Origin: Sedimenticola sp.
GTDB taxonomy: Bacteria; Pseudomonadota; Gammaproteobacteria; Chromatiales; Chromatiaceae
Direction: 5' to 3'
Length of the DNA stretch: 5,897 nucleotides
NCBI GenBank assembly: GCA_027038775.1
Contig: JALWGP010000004.1
Location: 1 to 5,897, forward strand
The notes below the pieces were generated by a model. It ran no database searches. It was not told the origin of the DNA and worked only from the letters and a program-made list of their open reading frames with translations. This document shows positions 5,584 through 5,897 of this stretch, one piece after another (positions within the stretch are counted from its first letter, which is position 1; the number at the start of each line of letters is the position of its first letter). The position numbers were made by a program, and so were the translations under genes.

Positions 5584-5748
5584 TCACTGGACCGCCTCGG
5601 GCTCCTGCACCGGGGGGGTAACCCTACCGTTCGTGATCACCACGTGGTAACGGATTCGGTTGCCCTGCCGGATCTTGACCAAGTAGTGCCAGTGGAGCTC
5701 CTGGGGAGGAACGCGCCTTCTATGATCTCCGTGTCTCCAAAACCCATT
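5584..5748 (-). other. Coding-like tail in a shifted frame, possible C-terminus of an unknown protein
   Basis: A minus-strand frame open from 5748 to a TGA at 5586-5584 reads like real protein in its last 40 or so residues. It shows alternating hydrophobic strands in HWHYLVKIRQGN, RIRYHVVITNGRV and an ending TPPVQEPEAVQ. It has no good start codon of its own. It becomes continuous with the PLP-enzyme remnant frame upstream if one base is added in the run at 5703-5706, where EGAFLP would join QELHWHYL. The strand pattern ending in an NGRV turn recalls PepSY-like small domains, but that resemblance is weak and I do not claim the family. It ends just before the shared hairpin, as expected for a true gene end. 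Confidence 0.4.
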
Positions 5749-5897
5749 TCATAGGTCAGCCCCCAATCCGACATGGCGTCGATCACTGTCCAGGCCGCTT
5801 CCCTGCCACCCTCCACCTCGAAGGCGAGCATGCCGCCCGGCAGGTCCATCTGGCGCGCCGCCAGGTCGGCCTGGGGATGGCTGGGCAGGCCGGGATA
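5637..5897 (-). pseudogene. 3' remnant of a Cys/Met-metabolism PLP-dependent enzyme (cystathionine gamma-synthase/MetZ type), truncated and frameshifted
   Basis: The minus strand is open from the window edge to a TGA at 5639-5637, giving 86 codons. The first 42 or so are clear Cys/Met-metabolism PLP enzyme (fold type I aminotransferase-like): YPGLPSHPQ, then RQMDLPGGMLAFEVEGG, then EAAWTVIDAM. In intact members such as cystathionine gamma-synthase or O-succinylhomoserine sulfhydrylase this section lies in the C-terminal domain. It is followed by a segment with HPAS or HPAT, TTH and LVRLSVGLE-like motifs that completes the fold. Here none of these appears. After about 5772 the sequence becomes SDWGLTYEMGFGDTEII, of which only GDTE recalls the family, and then a low-quality stretch to the stop. 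The gene therefore seems broken near its 3' end and joined to foreign sequence. The part encoding the PLP lysine lies outside the window, so the upstream state is unknown. Confidence 0.6.

Noticed and set aside
4877..5587. Long minus-strand open frame opposite the SnoaL-like gene
   Set aside because: It runs through the hairpin and antisense to a gene with a signal peptide, a good ribosome site and family motifs; it has no domain of its own.

Overview
The window is GC-rich, densely coded bacterial chromosome. Gene style (a FixL/FixJ-type two-component pair, a Tat-exported enzyme, strong GGAG-type ribosome binding sites) suggests a proteobacterium, most likely a gammaproteobacterium. That assignment is inference from protein flavour; there is no rRNA or marker gene here. 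I see no tRNA, CRISPR array, insertion sequence or phage gene.

Left edge (1-373, minus strand): the N-terminal two thirds of a class I SAM-dependent methyltransferase of the TehB-like type, cut by the window edge. A short divergent intergenic gap (374-447) separates it from a plus-strand series that runs to 5536.

Regulatory pair (448-2581): a membrane histidine kinase with about seven hydrophobic segments and no PAS domain, overlapping by 17 bases a FixJ-type response regulator (receiver plus LuxR-type helix-turn-helix) that starts at a TTG codon. A 181-base non-coding gap with several small dyads follows. It is the natural place for the promoter of the next genes.

Enzyme cassette (2763-5536): three tightly spaced genes (gaps of 22 and 37 bases), each with an export signal. 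They are a Tat-exported amidohydrolase-2 (TIM-barrel) protein, a Sec-exported acetoacetate-decarboxylase-superfamily protein, and a Sec-exported SnoaL/NTF2-like protein. The first appears to have lost most canonical metal ligands. The second keeps the Schiff-base lysine but lacks the Arg and one Glu of true acetoacetate decarboxylase. The likely picture is a small pathway outside the cytoplasm, perhaps lyase, aldol or dehydration chemistry on an oxo-acid or aromatic compound, switched on by the adjacent two-component system. The substrate cannot be read from the sequence. This cassette is the best candidate for an undescribed system.

Right edge (5537-5897): a perfect 13-bp stem hairpin closes the cassette. 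Facing it on the minus strand is the C-terminal part of a Cys/Met-metabolism PLP enzyme that loses family similarity and runs into an unrelated tail. A one-base frameshift in a GGGG run at 5703-5706 seems to separate the two parts. This looks like a decayed or rearranged gene.
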